Shown one piece after another: positions 1-7,328 of a DNA stretch of 24,636 nt. The stretch spans positions 1 to 24,636 of the forward strand of contig JASLIW010000069.1 of assembly GCA_030152865.1 (NCBI GenBank), given 5' to 3'. Positions within the stretch are counted from its first letter, which is position 1. Every line of letters begins with the position of its first letter. Below the pieces are notes generated by a model that saw nothing but the letters and a program-made list of their open reading frames with translations, had not been told where the DNA came from and did no database searches. The position numbers and the translations under genes are program-made. Origin of the DNA: Bacteroides sp. GTDB lineage: Bacteria > Bacteroidota > Bacteroidia > Bacteroidales > Bacteroidaceae.

Positions 1-1133
1 ACTTCTGCTAGAATATTCATCAGTGCAATGTTCTTTACGTGCTGGCTAAAAGGTGTAACTAACGGAGGGTAACCGACCATAGGCCAAACATACTCTACCT
101 CATCAAACAAACGAACTAATAAATCATCGACACTCAACTCAGGTTTTCCTTGATTCTTTAGCATCAGATTGATGCCAGAATGTACGCCTTCCAAATCTGC
201 CATCATTGAACCCATCATACCACCAGGTAGACCACAACTAAGTAATAGAGAAGACATAAGTTTATTTCCTGGATTCATGAAGTAGCCTAAAAAGTCATCA
301 ATAAACTCCTGCGTTTTGGCTCGAGCCTTCATGTAGGCTTGCATATTTATTTCGGGCACTTTAAAACCTGCATCTTTCAGCATGGCCTGCACTGAAATAA
401 CGTCTGGGTGTATTTTACCCCAGGACATCGGCTCTATAGCCACATCTATCACATCTGCTCCATTTTTGCACACCTCCAGTATAGAAGCCATCGAAAGACC
501 TGGGCCTGAATGACCATGGTATTGGATGAGTACATCGGGATGTTTGTCTTTTATAGCCTTGGTCAGCTTACCTAAGAACACAGGACGCCCTACCCCCGCC
601 ATATCTTTCAAGCAAATCTCTGGAGCACCCGCCGCTATAAGCTGATCGGCTACCTCTGTGTAATATTCTACTGTATGTACAGGTGAGAAAGTGATACATA
701 GTGTAGCTTGTGGTATCATACCTGCACTTTTGGCATAAGTTATAGAAGGAATAATATTGCGCACATCATTCAGACCACAAAATATACGAGTTATATCTAC
801 ACCCTGTGCGTATTTCACTTTGTACATCAGCTTACGCACATCGGCTGGTACTGGATACATACGTAGGCCATTTAACCCACGGTCTAACATATGAGTCTGT
901 ATGCCTGCATCTTTAAGAGGTTTAGTAAAGGCACGTACTGCTTTATTAGGATTCTCTCCATACAGTAGATTTACCTGCTCAAAAGCACCTCCATTAGTTT
1001 CCACACGACTAAAACAACCCATTTCAATTATAAGCGGAGCAATCTCTTGAAGTTGATCCACGCGAGGCTGATATTTACCAGCTGATTGCCACATATCCCG
1101 ATAAACGAGGCTGAATTTAATTTCTCTCTTCAT
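1..1133 (-). CDS. Biotin-dependent carboxyltransferase subunit (pyruvate carboxylase subunit B / oxaloacetate decarboxylase alpha type), 3' end outside window
   Basis: Open from an ATG at 1133 down to the window edge (377 codons, no stop), so the C-terminus is missing. The protein is the TIM-barrel carboxyltransferase of the pyruvate carboxylase B / oxaloacetate decarboxylase alpha family, which moves CO2 between biotin and pyruvate or oxaloacetate. Visible active-site elements: RD at residues 12-13 (the Asp of the usual TLRDAxQS motif), KDMAG at 176-180 (the Lys that is carboxylated in the family) and HGH at 206-208 (metal-binding His pair). The N-terminal motif is VYRDMWQS rather than TLRDAHQS, a variant I recall from Bacteroidales homologues. 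Whether a biotinyl domain is fused at the C-terminus cannot be seen. It lies downstream of the sigma-factor gene but is separated from it by a strong terminator, so it probably has its own promoter. The family is certain; pyruvate versus oxaloacetate as physiological substrate is not. Confidence 0.88.
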   Translation of the reverse strand, partial: MKREIKFSLVYRDMWQSAGKYQPRVDQLQEIAPLIIEMGCFSRVETNGGAFEQVNLLYGENPNKAVRAFTKPLKDAGIQTHMLDRGLNGLRMYPVPADVRKLMYKVKYAQGVDITRIFCGLNDVRNIIPSITYAKSAGMIPQATLCITFSPVHTVEYYTEVADQLIAAGAPEICLKDMAGVGRPVFLGKLTKAIKDKHPDVLIQYHGHSGPGLSMASILEVCKNGADVIDVAIEPMSWGKIHPDVISVQAMLKDAGFKVPEINMQAYMKARAKTQEFIDDFLGYFMNPGNKLMSSLLLSCGLPGGMMGSMMADLEGVHSGINLMLKNQGKPELSVDDLLVRLFDEVEYVWPMVGYPPLVTPFSQHVKNIALMNILAE

Positions 1134-1277
1134 AGTGATAGATATTTAGAATGATTATAAGGTCTTACTTCAATGTAGTATTAATTTTTTAGTTTAAAAT
1201 TAATAACTCTGGATGCGTGTGCTAATTCTGTACTCAAATTAGTGAAATTTTTCCACAATCAAAATAAAACAATAAAA

Positions 1278-1305
1278 AAGGTGACCTAAAATTTTAGGTC
1301 ACCTT
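1278..1305 (-). terminator. Rho-independent terminator of the sigma-factor gene
   Basis: A perfect 28-bp palindrome (14-bp arms centred between 1291 and 1292; GC-rich core GGTGACC) begins 25 bases beyond the sigma gene's stop codon. On the minus strand it is followed by a run of six T and further AT-rich sequence. The innermost AAAATTTT would form the loop in RNA. It separates the sigma factor from the carboxyltransferase gene. Confidence 0.85.
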
Positions 1306-1329
1306 CAAAAACTTGTTTTTTAATCTGTT

Positions 1330-1833
1330 TTATAAGAAGTCTTTCATCTCCTCTTGCAACTTCTGACGAGTGAAAAATATTCTACTCTTAACTGTGCCCA
1401 AAGGCAAGTCTAGTTTTTCCGCAATTTCACGATATTTAAAACCAGATACATGCATAGTAAAAGGTATGCGATATTCGTCTGATAAGGAGTTAACAATTTT
1501 GTGCATCTGCTTTAAATCGTATGCACCACTTGCACTTTCTAATCCTGAATCTTGTGGAAGATTTAAATGATATAAGTTATCAGTCTTATCAACGAAAGTT
1601 TGCTCACGTACTATCTTTCTATAGTTATTGATAAAGATGTTACGCATGATCGTATAAACCCAACCTCTAAAGTTGGTATTAGGAATGTATTTATCTTCAT
1701 TATCTAGAGCCTTTAAGGAGGTCTCTTGTAATAGGTCGTTTGCTTCGTCGCGATTTGAAGTTAACTTATATGCAAAGCGAAGCAACTCTTCTTGTGCTCC
1801 TATTAATTCTTTTCTAAAGCTTAAACTTTTCAT
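1330..1833 (-). CDS. ECF-type RNA polymerase sigma factor (sigma-70 family)
   Basis: A 167-residue protein of the extracytoplasmic-function sigma class. Region 2 spans about residues 10-76 and includes ANDLLQETSLKAL and the promoter-melting/-10 segment FRGWVYTIMRNIFINNYRK. A short acidic linker follows. Region 4 spans about residues 110-160 with helix-turn-helix YREIAEKLDLPLGTVKSRIFFTRQKL, which reads the -35/-33 element. Length and domain order are normal. No anti-sigma factor or cell-surface signalling receptor gene lies next to it: the neighbours are a carboxyltransferase and a nitroreductase, so it looks like an orphan, stand-alone sigma. I recall very similar orphan sigmas as conserved core genes in Bacteroidales. 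Its upstream region carries phased repeats (1957-2006) and a TAnnTTTG-type box at 1883-1890. The regulon cannot be inferred. Confidence 0.93.
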   Translation of the reverse strand: MKSLSFRKELIGAQEELLRFAYKLTSNRDEANDLLQETSLKALDNEDKYIPNTNFRGWVYTIMRNIFINNYRKIVREQTFVDKTDNLYHLNLPQDSGLESASGAYDLKQMHKIVNSLSDEYRIPFTMHVSGFKYREIAEKLDLPLGTVKSRIFFTRQKLQEEMKDFL

Positions 1834-1882
1834 ACTTTGCTGTTTTAAAAATTAAATAACTCTTTTTCTGTTTTCTGTACCT

Positions 1883-1890
1883 CAAACATA
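1883..1890 (-). promoter_or_regulatory. Possible -7 box (TATGTTTG) of the sigma-factor gene
   Basis: On the minus strand this reads TATGTTTG, matching the Bacteroidetes -7 consensus TAnnTTTG. It would give a 5' leader of about 40 bases to the ATG at 1833. No good -33 TTG lies at the usual distance, so support rests on the -7 match and position only. Confidence 0.35.
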
Positions 1891-1956
1891 ATAATTTTAA
1901 TCAATTCTAAACAGTGAATTATTGACATAAAACAGGGTAATTTCTATCAATTAACA

Positions 1957-2006
1957 GTTTTTGGGTGGTATAAAGACTGTTTTTGGGTGTTTTAGATAGG
2001 TTTTTG
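1957..2006. repeat. Three phased GTTTTTG repeats upstream of the sigma gene
   Basis: GTTTTTGGGTG occurs at 1957-1967 and again, identical over 11 bases, at 1979-1989. A shorter copy, GTTTTTG, lies at 2000-2006. The intervals are 22 and 21 bases, about two turns of the DNA helix. The block lies 65-125 bases upstream of the putative -7 box of the sigma gene and downstream of the nitroreductase terminator. It could be a tandem operator or a phased A-tract bend. Confidence 0.55.
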
Positions 2007-2086
2007 ATAGAATTAGCGCAATAAATGATAGGGGGTTTTATTACAAGAGTATGACAAAGTATATGAAGTATTCTAGTAAATAAAAA

Positions 2087-2116
2087 CAAGCCTGAACTCA
2101 TATTTGTTCAGGCTTG
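2087..2116 (-). terminator. Terminator of the ribE-nitroreductase operon
   Basis: An 11-bp perfect stem, CAAGCCTGAAC (2087-2097) paired with 2106-2116 around an 8-base loop, followed on the minus strand by TTTTTATTTA. It starts 3 bases past the nitroreductase stop codon. Confidence 0.85.
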
Positions 2117-2119
2117 AAT

Positions 2120-2659
2120 CTATTTATAGGTATTATAAGATACAACTTGCTCGAGAGGCTTCCTTTTCTTTTGTCGGGTGGGCTTGAGCGAATACCCAAT
2201 GACGATATCTAGTAAAACTCTTTTATTCTTAGGAATGCCTAATAAGCGTTTCATTTTACCCTCATCAAACCATCCCAGAATACAAGAGCCCAATCCCACA
2301 CTTTGGGCTGCCAAAGTAATGTAAGAAGCAAGGATTCCGATATCCATCAAAGGAAAGTATTTTCCCTTCAAGCGGCTTCCTATATTTGATGTAATATTAG
2401 CAGAGTCCTCAACCAAGATTAAATGAACAGGGGCGGTTTTAGCAAACTTATTCATCCCCTGCCCTGATGCGGCCTTAGCGACCTCCGCCCTAAGTTCTGG
2501 ATCAGTCACCACCACAATTTTCCAAGGCTGAGCATTGCAAGCTGATGGCGCCAAACGAGCCGCTTCAACTATAAATCGAAGTTTTTCATCTTCTACACTC
2601 AGCTTGGGATCAAAATCACGATCACTCTGTCGAGAACTAGCAAGTTCCAAAAAATCCAT
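2120..2659 (-). CDS. Nitroreductase-family FMN-dependent oxidoreductase
   Basis: A 179-residue protein with the nitroreductase (NfsA/NfnB-like) fold. The N-terminus carries the FMN-phosphate-binding pattern SSRQSDRDFDPK (residues 8-19). It continues with ARLAPSACNAQPWKIVVV (about 34-51), which packs against the flavin, and LAAQSVGLGSCILGWFDEGKMKRLLGIP (about 116-143), the family's GLGSC..G region. Such enzymes use NAD(P)H and bound FMN to reduce quinones, nitroaromatics or enals; the natural substrate is not evident. It begins 17 bases after the riboflavin synthase stop on the same strand, so it is probably co-transcribed with it. That makes biological sense, since the enzyme needs a flavin made from riboflavin. 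A terminator follows directly. Confidence 0.88.
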   Translation of the reverse strand: MDFLELASSRQSDRDFDPKLSVEDEKLRFIVEAARLAPSACNAQPWKIVVVTDPELRAEVAKAASGQGMNKFAKTAPVHLILVEDSANITSNIGSRLKGKYFPLMDIGILASYITLAAQSVGLGSCILGWFDEGKMKRLLGIPKNKRVLLDIVIGYSLKPTRQKKRKPLEQVVSYNTYK

Positions 2660-2676
2660 AGCTAATAACTAAAGAA

Positions 2677-3285
2677 CTATTCTTCTGTCAGTTCTTGAAG
2701 GCGACTGATGTACTTACCAATGATGTCAAACTCAAGATTAACCACATCGCCTATACCAATGGCATGAAAGTTTGTATATTCATAAGTGTAAGGGATAATA
2801 GCAACGGTAAAACTATCTTGAGTAGGTTCACAAACAGTTAAGCTTACACCATTTACTGTAACAGATCCTTTGTCTACTGTAAAGTAACCTCTCCTGGCCA
2901 TCTCCTTGTCAAACTTGTATTTAAAGGTAAAATACCAGCTACCTTCATTGTCTCTTATATCTGTACATACAGCTGTCTGATCCACATGACCTTGAACAAT
3001 ATGACCATCTAAGCGTCCCTCCATCTTCATGCTTCGCTCTACATTGACCTTATCGCCAACGGCTAGTAAACCTAAGTTGGAGCGATCAAGAGTTTCTCTC
3101 ATTGCAGTTACGGTATAAGTCTCATCCTTTAAATCTACTACAGTAAGACATACGCCATTGTGAGATATACTTTGATCTATTTTAAGTTCCTTCACGAAGG
3201 AACAAGTTAAAGTAAAGTGTACATTTTCTTGTTCCTTTTCAATACCTACTACTTTTGCTGTTTCTTCTACTATTCCTGAAAACAT
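2677..3285 (-). CDS. ribE: Riboflavin synthase, alpha subunit
   Basis: A 202-residue protein with two homologous lumazine-binding barrels. The N-terminal barrel (about 1-97) starts MFSGIVEE, matching the family's MFTGI(I/V)E, and includes SISHNGVCLTVVD. The C-terminal barrel (about 98-195) includes the repeated motif GSVTVNGVSLTVCE. The linker has GRLDGHIVQGHVDQ, the typical (G)GHxVxGHVD signature. The enzyme dismutates two molecules of 6,7-dimethyl-8-ribityllumazine into riboflavin and a pyrimidine that is recycled. Length is normal. It is the first gene of a two-gene unit with the nitroreductase. The leader of about 60 bases is too short for an FMN riboswitch, so flavin control would need another mechanism. 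The symbol follows common usage; some genomes call it ribC. Confidence 0.95.
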   Translation of the reverse strand: MFSGIVEETAKVVGIEKEQENVHFTLTCSFVKELKIDQSISHNGVCLTVVDLKDETYTVTAMRETLDRSNLGLLAVGDKVNVERSMKMEGRLDGHIVQGHVDQTAVCTDIRDNEGSWYFTFKYKFDKEMARRGYFTVDKGSVTVNGVSLTVCEPTQDSFTVAIIPYTYEYTNFHAIGIGDVVNLEFDIIGKYISRLQELTEE

Positions 3286-3351
3286 AATTTTAGAAAGGGT
3301 TATTCCCTACACCTTATTATATATAAGGAGAGGTACATTAATTAATTGTAG

Positions 3352-3359
3352 CAAATATA
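3352..3359 (-). promoter_or_regulatory. Probable -7 box (TATATTTG) of ribE
   Basis: The minus strand reads TATATTTG, an exact TAnnTTTG match, placing transcription start near 3345 and a leader of about 60 bases before the ribE ATG. No clear TTG -33 element is present at the expected distance. Confidence 0.45.
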
Positions 3360-3391
3360 GTAAAAAGAAAGGGGATGGACTGATTCGGGGC

Positions 3392-3602
3392 TTTAAAAAA
3401 TGGGGCTTTTCACAAAGCCCCATTTTTCAGTTTTCAATAGGTATTAGTTCTTTTAAGGTAAAAAAGATTGTTTTAGGATAACGCTTACAAATATAGATAG
3501 AAACTAAGGATTAAATAAACAATTTTATATGTCTTAAAACATACTTCAACTTGCTTACTAGTATTTATAATCAGAGTATCATCTCCATACAAGCGCTATT
3601 GT
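3392..3602 (-). ncRNA. Candidate small non-coding RNA (promoter, long-range stem and terminator)
   Basis: On the minus strand a TATATTTG box (3616-3609) preceded by TTG (3637-3635, spacer 18) would start an RNA near 3602. Transcription could end at the strong hairpin 3396-3427, giving about 210 bases. Near its 5' end the segment 3591-3599 can pair with 3478-3486 over nine consecutive base pairs (one G-U), extendable by three weaker pairs inwards. The RNA would thus be closed by a stem enclosing about 105 bases, with the terminator behind. A second TATATTTG at 3495-3488 could alternatively give an RNA of about 90 bases. There is no protein-coding frame of note. Size and closing stem are compatible with, but do not prove, a 6S-like or other structured RNA. 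This is inference from sequence only. Confidence 0.35.
3396..3427. terminator. Strong bidirectional hairpin terminator with no obvious upstream gene
   Basis: A 14-bp perfect stem (3396-3409 with 3414-3427), GC core GGGGC/GCCCC and tetraloop TCAC, flanked by A-runs and T-runs that give a U-tract in either direction. It lies between the divergent promoters of ribE and glnS, so neither gene needs it. It would suit the 3' end of a minus-strand transcript starting further right. Confidence 0.75.
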
Positions 3603-3912
3603 GTATTACAAATATAATACAATTTTGTTATTATCAATCTACTTAATACAAAAAAGTACAAAGCATGCACAATTTTGCACTTTTAAAGCCTCTAACAATC
3701 AGAAATAACACTTATAAAAACTAAAATGCTTCTGTATAGACTACTGAAAAGTACTATTTTGTATGATCACAGAGAGTTCAATAGCACAGGGAAGAAAATA
3801 TTTTAGACAGGATCACAAGCATCCTCATACAGGGATGTTTGGCCCTTTAGTCCCTGACCTTTGCAATTCTCGAAATAAATACTACTTTATATGAGGATAT
3901 GAATACATAATG

Positions 3913-3944
3913 TTGTGTGAATAAAAAAAAATATCGTATTTTTG
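3913..3944 (+). promoter_or_regulatory. Promoter of the glnS operon
   Basis: TATTTTTG at 3937-3944 is an exact Bacteroidetes -7 box (TAnnTTTG, followed by CA). TTG at 3913-3915 serves as the -33 element with a 21-base spacer. Transcription would start near 3951, leaving a leader of about 27 bases before the glnS ATG. Confidence 0.6.
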
Positions 3945-3977
3945 CACTTCAATTTTGAGAATTAAGAATAAAATATC

Positions 3978-5699
3978 ATGACTGATAAGAAGACTAACTC
4001 TGAAGCTACAGAAAAGAAAAGTCTCAATTTCATTGAGCAAGCTATCGTTACGGATTTAAAAGAAGGTAAAAACGGGGGTAAAATTCAAACTCGCTTTCCG
4101 CCTGAGCCTAACGGTTACCTGCATATCGGACATGCCAAAGCAATCAATATTGATTTTAGCTTAGCTGAAAAATATGGTGGTACTTGTAACTTACGTTTTG
4201 ATGACACCAATCCAGTCAAGGAAGACATTGAGTATGTAGACTCTATTAAAGAAGACATTGAGTGGTTGGGTTTTCATTGGGACAATATTTACTATGCTTC
4301 AGATTACTTCCAACAGTTATGGGATTTTGCAGTTCATTTAATAAAAAAAGGAAAAGCTTACATAGACGAACAATCTGCAGAAGAAATTGCAAATCAAAAA
4401 GGTACACCCACAGAACCTGGTAAAGATAGCCCTTATCGCAATCGTCCTATTGAGGAAAGTTTAGAGCTATTTGAAAAGATGAATACCGGAGAAATAGAAG
4501 AAGGAGAAATGGTCTTACGTGCAAAAATAGATATGGCCAATCCAAATATGCACTTCCGTGACCCTATCATCTACCGTGTCATCAAGCATCATCACCACAG
4601 AACAGGAGATCAGTGGAAGGCTTACCCTATGTATGACTTTGCTCATGGACAAAGCGACTACTTTGAAGGTGTAACTCACTCTCTGTGTACACTTGAATTT
4701 GAAGTGCACCGTCCACTGTATGATTACTTTATTGATGAGTTACAACAAACGCCACTAGCTACGGGTGATGATTATCGTCCTAGACAGATGGAATTTAATC
4801 GTTTAAACCTTACTTACACCGTTATGAGTAAGCGTAAACTGCTTACCTTAGTGAAAGAAAACTTAGTAAACGGATGGGATGACCCTCGTATGCCTACTAT
4901 CTGTGGGTACAGAAGGAGGGGATACTCTCCAGAGTCTATCAAAAACTTCTTGAATATGATAGGCTATACTAAGTATGAAGCACTTAACGATGTAACTTTG
5001 TTAGAATCTGCCGTACGCGATGATCTAAACAAAAGAGCTACACGTGTCTCTGCCGTATTAGACCCACTAAAGCTTATTATAACAAACTACCCAGAAGGAA
5101 AAGTAGAGGAAATGGAGTGTATCGACAACCCAGAAGATCCAAACTCACCTACCCACACTATTGAGTTTAGTCGTGAACTGTGGATAGAGCGCGATGACTT
5201 CTTAGAAGATGCACCCAAAAAATTCTTCCGCATGACACCTGGTAAGGAAGTAAGATTAAAAAGTGCTTATATCATAAAGTGTACAGGCTGTAAAAAAGAT
5301 GAGCAAGGTAATGTTATAGAAGTATATGCCGAATACGATCCTGAGTCTCGTAGTGGCTTAGAAGGCTCAAAACGCCGGGTAAAAGGAACACTACACTGGT
5401 TGAGTTGTGCACATTGCCTTCCAGCAGAAGTACGCCTATATGATCGCTTATTCTCAGTTGAAAACCCAAACACAGAAGACAGCAAAGACTTTAGAGATTT
5501 AATTAATCCTAAATCCCTAGAAGTACTAAACAATTGCTATGTCGAAAAGTATCTTACACAGTTTAATCCTGGCGACTACCTACAGTTCCAGAGAATAGGC
5601 TACTTTACTCATGACTTAGACTCTACTCCTGAGCATCTTGTGTTCAATCGTACAGTAGGTCTTCGCGATGCATGGAGTAAAATAAATAAAAAGAAATAA
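3978..5699 (+). CDS. glnS: Glutaminyl-tRNA synthetase
   Basis: A 573-residue class I aminoacyl-tRNA synthetase that charges tRNA-Gln with glutamine. The class I signatures are present: the HIGH motif in FPPEPNGYLHIGHAKA (residues 49-52) and the KMSKS equivalent VMSKRKL near residue 283. The GlnRS-specific start of the catalytic domain, RFPPEPNGYLHIGHAK, and the C-terminal beta-barrel anticodon-binding domain (about 345-560) with CTGCKKDEQGNVIEVYAEYDPESRSG and GTLHWLSCAHCLPAEVRLYDRLF are typical of bacterial GlnRS, not of a GluRS that misacylates. Length is slightly above the E. coli enzyme owing to a short N-terminal extension. It heads an operon: the TPR gene starts 10 bases after its stop. 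Its presence implies direct Gln-tRNA charging. Confidence 0.97.
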   Translation: MTDKKTNSEATEKKSLNFIEQAIVTDLKEGKNGGKIQTRFPPEPNGYLHIGHAKAINIDFSLAEKYGGTCNLRFDDTNPVKEDIEYVDSIKEDIEWLGFHWDNIYYASDYFQQLWDFAVHLIKKGKAYIDEQSAEEIANQKGTPTEPGKDSPYRNRPIEESLELFEKMNTGEIEEGEMVLRAKIDMANPNMHFRDPIIYRVIKHHHHRTGDQWKAYPMYDFAHGQSDYFEGVTHSLCTLEFEVHRPLYDYFIDELQQTPLATGDDYRPRQMEFNRLNLTYTVMSKRKLLTLVKENLVNGWDDPRMPTICGYRRRGYSPESIKNFLNMIGYTKYEALNDVTLLESAVRDDLNKRATRVSAVLDPLKLIITNYPEGKVEEMECIDNPEDPNSPTHTIEFSRELWIERDDFLEDAPKKFFRMTPGKEVRLKSAYIIKCTGCKKDEQGNVIEVYAEYDPESRSGLEGSKRRVKGTLHWLSCAHCLPAEVRLYDRLFSVENPNTEDSKDFRDLINPKSLEVLNNCYVEKYLTQFNPGDYLQFQRIGYFTHDLDSTPEHLVFNRTVGLRDAWSKINKKK

Positions 5700-5709
5700 A
5701 TTAAATTTT

Positions 5710-7317
5710 ATGAATCGAAAAGGCTTATTTCAAAGCACTGAAATAAAAAAACCTGAATCCTTACAGGCTTATGAAAATAGCAAAGCTAAGACTAACCTAC
5801 ACCTAGACACTGAGCAGTATGCAGCTATAATCAGATACTACGTCAGCAAGCTACGGTTTGATGAAGCCCTAGAAGCTATTGACAATGCTATGTGTGTCCA
5901 TGGTGAGAACGCACAAATAGCTATAGAAGAAGCATATCTTTACCTTGACTGTGATGATGTTAATATGGCTCAGCTTGTGATTGAGCAGTTTTCAGATGTG
6001 CAGAGTGATGAACTAATGCTCCTCCGGGCTGAAATAGCTCTTAGCTATAAACAAATAGCTGACTCAGAAATTATCCTCTCGCCGCTCAAGGAAACAAAGG
6101 ATGCATCTAAGATTATAGATGCTGCGTACCTATATTATGACTTTGGTGAGTATTATAAAACCAAAGAGTGGATAGATAGAGTCGATAAAGAGCACCACAA
6201 CACTGAAGAGTATCTTCTATTATGTGCGGATTATTATTTTAAGGTTGAAAGGTTCAAAAATTGTGAGTTAATGTTCAACCAGTTAATTAACATAAATCCT
6301 TTTTCTCCTTTTTACTGGTGGGGCTTAGCGACGGCACGCTTTAAGCAGAGACAATTTATAGAGGCCATTGATGCGTGTGAGATGGGCCTCGCGGCTGATC
6401 CTACATACGTAGAGTTAGTACTCTTAGAAGGACGAATATTTCAGAATAATTATCAGTTTAACATGGCCATAGAGCTTTATGAGAGAGCAATAGAGCTTAA
6501 TAAAGAAGATTCTTTATTAATCGGAATGCTTATAGTTGCATCAAAAGGTTTGCTAAAAGCAAAGAAAGCACATTTAGAAGGTGATGCGCCCTTAAATTTA
6601 CAAGCAAGCAACTCTAAGCCTTCAGACCTAAAAAGCTCAGCCGACACAGTTAAACGGTTTGATGATAAAAAAAGGGACAAATTATCTCGACACAAACTCT
6701 TTTTTAAAAAGGAGTTAATCGGGACAATGGCAGAATATAACACAAAAGATCTGCACTACTTTCTGAGTCAAGTAGATATTAGCGAAGAAGTTAACGACTT
6801 TAAGGAGGCGGATAAGGAATTAGATGCCAAGGACTATGAGAGTTTATCGCACTTTGAAGAGAGTATGTCCCTACATAAACTTCGTAGAGATAAACTCGTA
6901 AACAAACTCAAAAACAAGGCTCTTGAAGCTTATGACTCTAAAGATTTTTACTATTTTAAATATTTACTAGATGCTATCGTTGAAATAGCTTATAGCTGTG
7001 AACATTCAAATGTAATAGCTGATATATATTGCTACACCGGTAGATACAAAAAGGCTATCAAACTTTACCAAGAGATATATCAAAACAGCCTTGAATCTGA
7101 AAATAGGAATCTATATCAAGTTAAGTTTGCTTATGCACATGCTCTTTTTTATAAGAAAGAGATGGATATTGCAATAGACCAAGAAGTACTCGATAAAGCT
7201 AAAGAAATTGTTAATACTGACAATATCCTAGCTGTAACCAAATTTATTGAAAACTATGAAGATGAAGAAGTATTTCTGAAAATCATCGATAGATATTTTG
7301 ACACTAACGACTTTTAA
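5710..7317 (+). CDS. Tetratricopeptide-repeat protein, function unknown
   Basis: A 535-residue, mostly helical protein with no signal peptide or membrane segment, so probably cytoplasmic. TPR-like helical pairs are visible over about residues 38-265. The clearest is near 225-262: ADPTYVELVLLEGRIFQNNYQFNMAIELYERAIELN. A charged, lysine-rich linker (about 285-335) separates these from a C-terminal half (about 340-535) with more divergent helical repeats, for example IADIYCYTGRYKKAIKLYQEIYQN. TPR arrays act as protein-binding scaffolds; the partner is not evident. The gene lies 10 bases after glnS and 11 bases before the DedA gene, so all three are probably one transcript. I recall similar large TPR proteins as common, uncharacterised genes in Bacteroidales. 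Confidence 0.75.
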   Translation: MNRKGLFQSTEIKKPESLQAYENSKAKTNLHLDTEQYAAIIRYYVSKLRFDEALEAIDNAMCVHGENAQIAIEEAYLYLDCDDVNMAQLVIEQFSDVQSDELMLLRAEIALSYKQIADSEIILSPLKETKDASKIIDAAYLYYDFGEYYKTKEWIDRVDKEHHNTEEYLLLCADYYFKVERFKNCELMFNQLININPFSPFYWWGLATARFKQRQFIEAIDACEMGLAADPTYVELVLLEGRIFQNNYQFNMAIELYERAIELNKEDSLLIGMLIVASKGLLKAKKAHLEGDAPLNLQASNSKPSDLKSSADTVKRFDDKKRDKLSRHKLFFKKELIGTMAEYNTKDLHYFLSQVDISEEVNDFKEADKELDAKDYESLSHFEESMSLHKLRRDKLVNKLKNKALEAYDSKDFYYFKYLLDAIVEIAYSCEHSNVIADIYCYTGRYKKAIKLYQEIYQNSLESENRNLYQVKFAYAHALFYKKEMDIAIDQEVLDKAKEIVNTDNILAVTKFIENYEDEEVFLKIIDRYFDTNDF

Positions 7318-7328
7318 TAAAAAAAATC

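Larger units (their letters stand above)
3286..3977. other. Long divergent intergenic region between ribE and glnS
   Basis: No convincing protein-coding frame is present in these 692 bases. The region contains the ribE -7 box (3352-3359), a strong bidirectional hairpin (3396-3427), two more minus-strand TATATTTG boxes (3488-3495 and 3609-3616), an imperfect inverted repeat (about 3652-3684: AAAGTACAAA against TTTTGCACTTT, with a T-run on the minus side), a small hairpin CATCC/GGATG near 3819-3836, and the glnS promoter at 3937-3944. Part of it may encode a minus-strand RNA (see the 3392-3602 entry). No tRNA cloverleaf was found by eye. Confidence 0.6.

Noticed and set aside
3286..3351. FMN riboswitch in the ribE leader
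   Set aside because: The leader from the predicted start is only about 60 bases and lacks the conserved FMN-element segments.
3850..3862. 13-base match GTCCCTGACCTTT shared with the minus strand of the terminator at 20394-20408
   Set aside because: A few exact 13-base matches are expected by chance in a window of this size, and the surroundings are unrelated.
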